From contig NZ_JAIELN010000008.1 of the NCBI RefSeq assembly GCF_019753045.1, positions 62,001 to 126,000 of the forward strand: DNA of 64,000 nt, read 5' to 3'. A model generated the notes under the pieces. It saw only the letters and a program-made list of their open reading frames with translations. It made no database searches and had not been told where the DNA came from. Position 1 is the stretch's first letter, and every line of letters begins with the position of its first letter. The DNA is from Hyphomicrobium sp. (GTDB lineage: Bacteria > Pseudomonadota > Alphaproteobacteria > Rhizobiales > Hyphomicrobiaceae). Positions 62,898-64,000 of this stretch are shown in pieces. A program made the position numbers and the translations under genes.

Positions 62898-64000
62898 TGC
62901 TCATCACATTCGGCGCAATCGCAATATTCTTTGCTGTCATCATCGTCGTTCTGCAGCTCAGCGGCATCAAAGACCGCGATTTTACCGACTATGCGGTCGG
63001 CGGGCGCTCTTTCGGCGCGCGCTATCAGGCGATGTCGTTCCTCAACACGTGGTATCCTGGTGCGATGTTCACGGCGTTCGGCGGCATGGCCGCGAGCGCG
63101 GGCGTGATCTCGTTCTACGTGCTTTCCTACAGTCTGCTCACCGTCGTCCTCATGTACTTGATGGCGAAGCCTGTGTGGATTTGGGGGAAGACGTTCAATC
63201 TTCGCACGCAACCCGATCTTCTGGCGTTGCGTTTCGGCTCGCGTCATATCCGGACGATTGCCGCCGTGGTTGGCATCATTTCCGGCGTGCCTTGGCTCGT
63301 GCTCGGCATGCAGGCGCTCGGTACGCTTTTCCAGCATATGTCACTCGGCACGCTGTCGTTTGCTGAAGCCGTCATGCTTGGCGTGGCCGTCATCGCGCTC
63401 CGGCAGGTTTGGACCGTGCGCATGGGAATGCGCGGCGTCGTCATCTCCGACATGGCGCAGGGCATCGTCGCCTACATCATAGGCAGCGCCGTGCTGATCG
63501 GCCTTATCGTGTGGATGGTGCTCGCACGCGGCATCTCGTTCGACGCGCTCGATCAGAAGATGTTCGCCATACCCTCCGTCGGTTCGGCAGAGGGCCCGCT
63601 ATACCTTTTCAGCCTGATCCTGACGGGCGCGATCGGCGGTTGGTGCTGGCCGTATATCTTCGTTCGCCTCTTCACCGCCGATGGTGTGGAAAGCCTGAAG
63701 AAATCTGCGGCGCTCGCTGTTCCGCTGTCGCTCATCTTTGGCGTCGCGCTGCTGATATTTGGAATGCTGGGGTCGCAAGTTCCAGGCGTTTCGGCGCATC
63801 CCAATGACGTCTGGTTCATTGTCAGCAAGGAAGCCGGAGGGCTTTGGCTTCTCGGATTGGCGGGCGTGATCGTGCTCGCGGCCTCGATGGGGCACACGGA
63901 TGGTAACATTCAAGCGACGGGCGCGCAGATCGCCAACGATCTCGTCGGCAACTATTGGCAGCTCGGCGAGCGTCAGCTGATCGTCATCGCCAAACTCGGA
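62897..64000 (+). CDS. Sodium:solute symporter (SSS family), C-terminus cut by window edge
   Basis: The first 368 residues of an SSS-family transporter: helices from ITFGAIAIFFAVIIVVLQL on, with DFTDYAVGGRSFGARYQAMS (the conserved cytoplasmic GGR loop of the family), SFLNTWYPGAMFTAFGG, WTVRMGMRGVVISDMAQGIV and AIGGWCWPYIFVRLF. About 130-150 more residues are expected beyond the edge. Organic acids or other small solutes are typical substrates of the family; here the substrate is unknown. It is coupled to the small membrane protein upstream. Confidence 0.93.
   Translation, partial: MLITFGAIAIFFAVIIVVLQLSGIKDRDFTDYAVGGRSFGARYQAMSFLNTWYPGAMFTAFGGMAASAGVISFYVLSYSLLTVVLMYLMAKPVWIWGKTFNLRTQPDLLALRFGSRHIRTIAAVVGIISGVPWLVLGMQALGTLFQHMSLGTLSFAEAVMLGVAVIALRQVWTVRMGMRGVVISDMAQGIVAYIIGSAVLIGLIVWMVLARGISFDALDQKMFAIPSVGSAEGPLYLFSLILTGAIGGWCWPYIFVRLFTADGVESLKKSAALAVPLSLIFGVALLIFGMLGSQVPGVSAHPNDVWFIVSKEAGGLWLLGLAGVIVLAASMGHTDGNIQATGAQIANDLVGNYWQLGERQLIVIAKLG

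Noticed and set aside
1-64000. CRISPR arrays, insertion sequences and rRNA genes
   Set aside because: No regularly spaced repeats, no transposase reading frames and no rRNA-like stretches were found on reading the window.

Overview
The window looks like the chromosome of a GC-rich alphaproteobacterium of the Hyphomicrobiales, most like Hyphomicrobium; this is an inference from gene order and protein style, since no rRNA is present. Supporting signs are the hemC-hemD-mitofilin/Mic60-like-hemY order divergent from tsaD-gpsA, an htpX-rsmB-heparinase-purH run, a SDHAF4/DUF1674 protein, Omp25/31-like porins and frequent GTG/TTG starts.

Layout. 1-6.0 kb: purH (cut by the window edge), a heparinase II/III-like protein, rsmB and htpX on the minus strand, with a small SDHAF4-like gene divergent from htpX. 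6.1-11.8 kb (minus): acs, a small methyltransferase translationally coupled to an EVE-domain protein, gpsA and tsaD. 11.9-17.2 kb (plus): hemC, hemD, a Mic60-like membrane protein and a HemY-like TPR protein. 17.3-18.0 kb: an outer-membrane beta-barrel gene.

18.65-29.05 kb: a complete tRNA-Thr(CGT), then a 10.3-kb integrated island bounded by a 55-bp direct repeat of the tRNA 3' end (one mismatch). It carries an AlpA-type regulator, a tyrosine recombinase and an eight-gene minus-strand copper cluster: two small CPxC secreted/membrane proteins, a Met-rich TonB-dependent receptor, an exported protein of unknown function, an outer-membrane-like protein, CopC, CopD and a PCu(A)C chaperone. Three genes (DUF3800, the exported protein, the integrase) carry apparent frameshifts, so the island may be fixed and decaying, or the assembly may contain indel errors.

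29.3-35.4 kb: an SDR-DoxX fusion with a DUF2269 partner, an SPFH/NfeD pair, and several small secreted or Cys-containing proteins. 35.5-41.2 kb: an RND efflux pump (adaptor plus permease) divergent from its probable LysR regulator. 41.2-43.5 kb: the most striking gene, a fusion of a type-1 periplasmic binding domain to a pentameric ligand-gated ion channel (pLGIC) ligand-binding domain and four-helix pore. 43.8-48.1 kb: an SDR, an alpha/beta hydrolase, a KAS III-like synthase and a DUF1345 membrane protein. 48.3-51.8 kb: a stand-alone receiver, a LuxR-type response regulator and a hybrid histidine kinase. 52.3-54.4 kb: an apparently exported deaminase, a glycosyltransferase-like protein and a small membrane protein. 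54.4-58.2 kb: two divergent paralogous exported carboxylesterases, followed by a NarL/NarX-type two-component pair. 60.5-62.6 kb: a three-gene operon built around a MotA/TolQ/ExbB-like proton channel with two unfamiliar envelope proteins. 62.7-64.0 kb: a sodium:solute symporter with a small membrane partner, cut by the right edge.

No CRISPR array, transposase or rRNA was found. All family assignments rest on reading motifs by eye; no database search was run.
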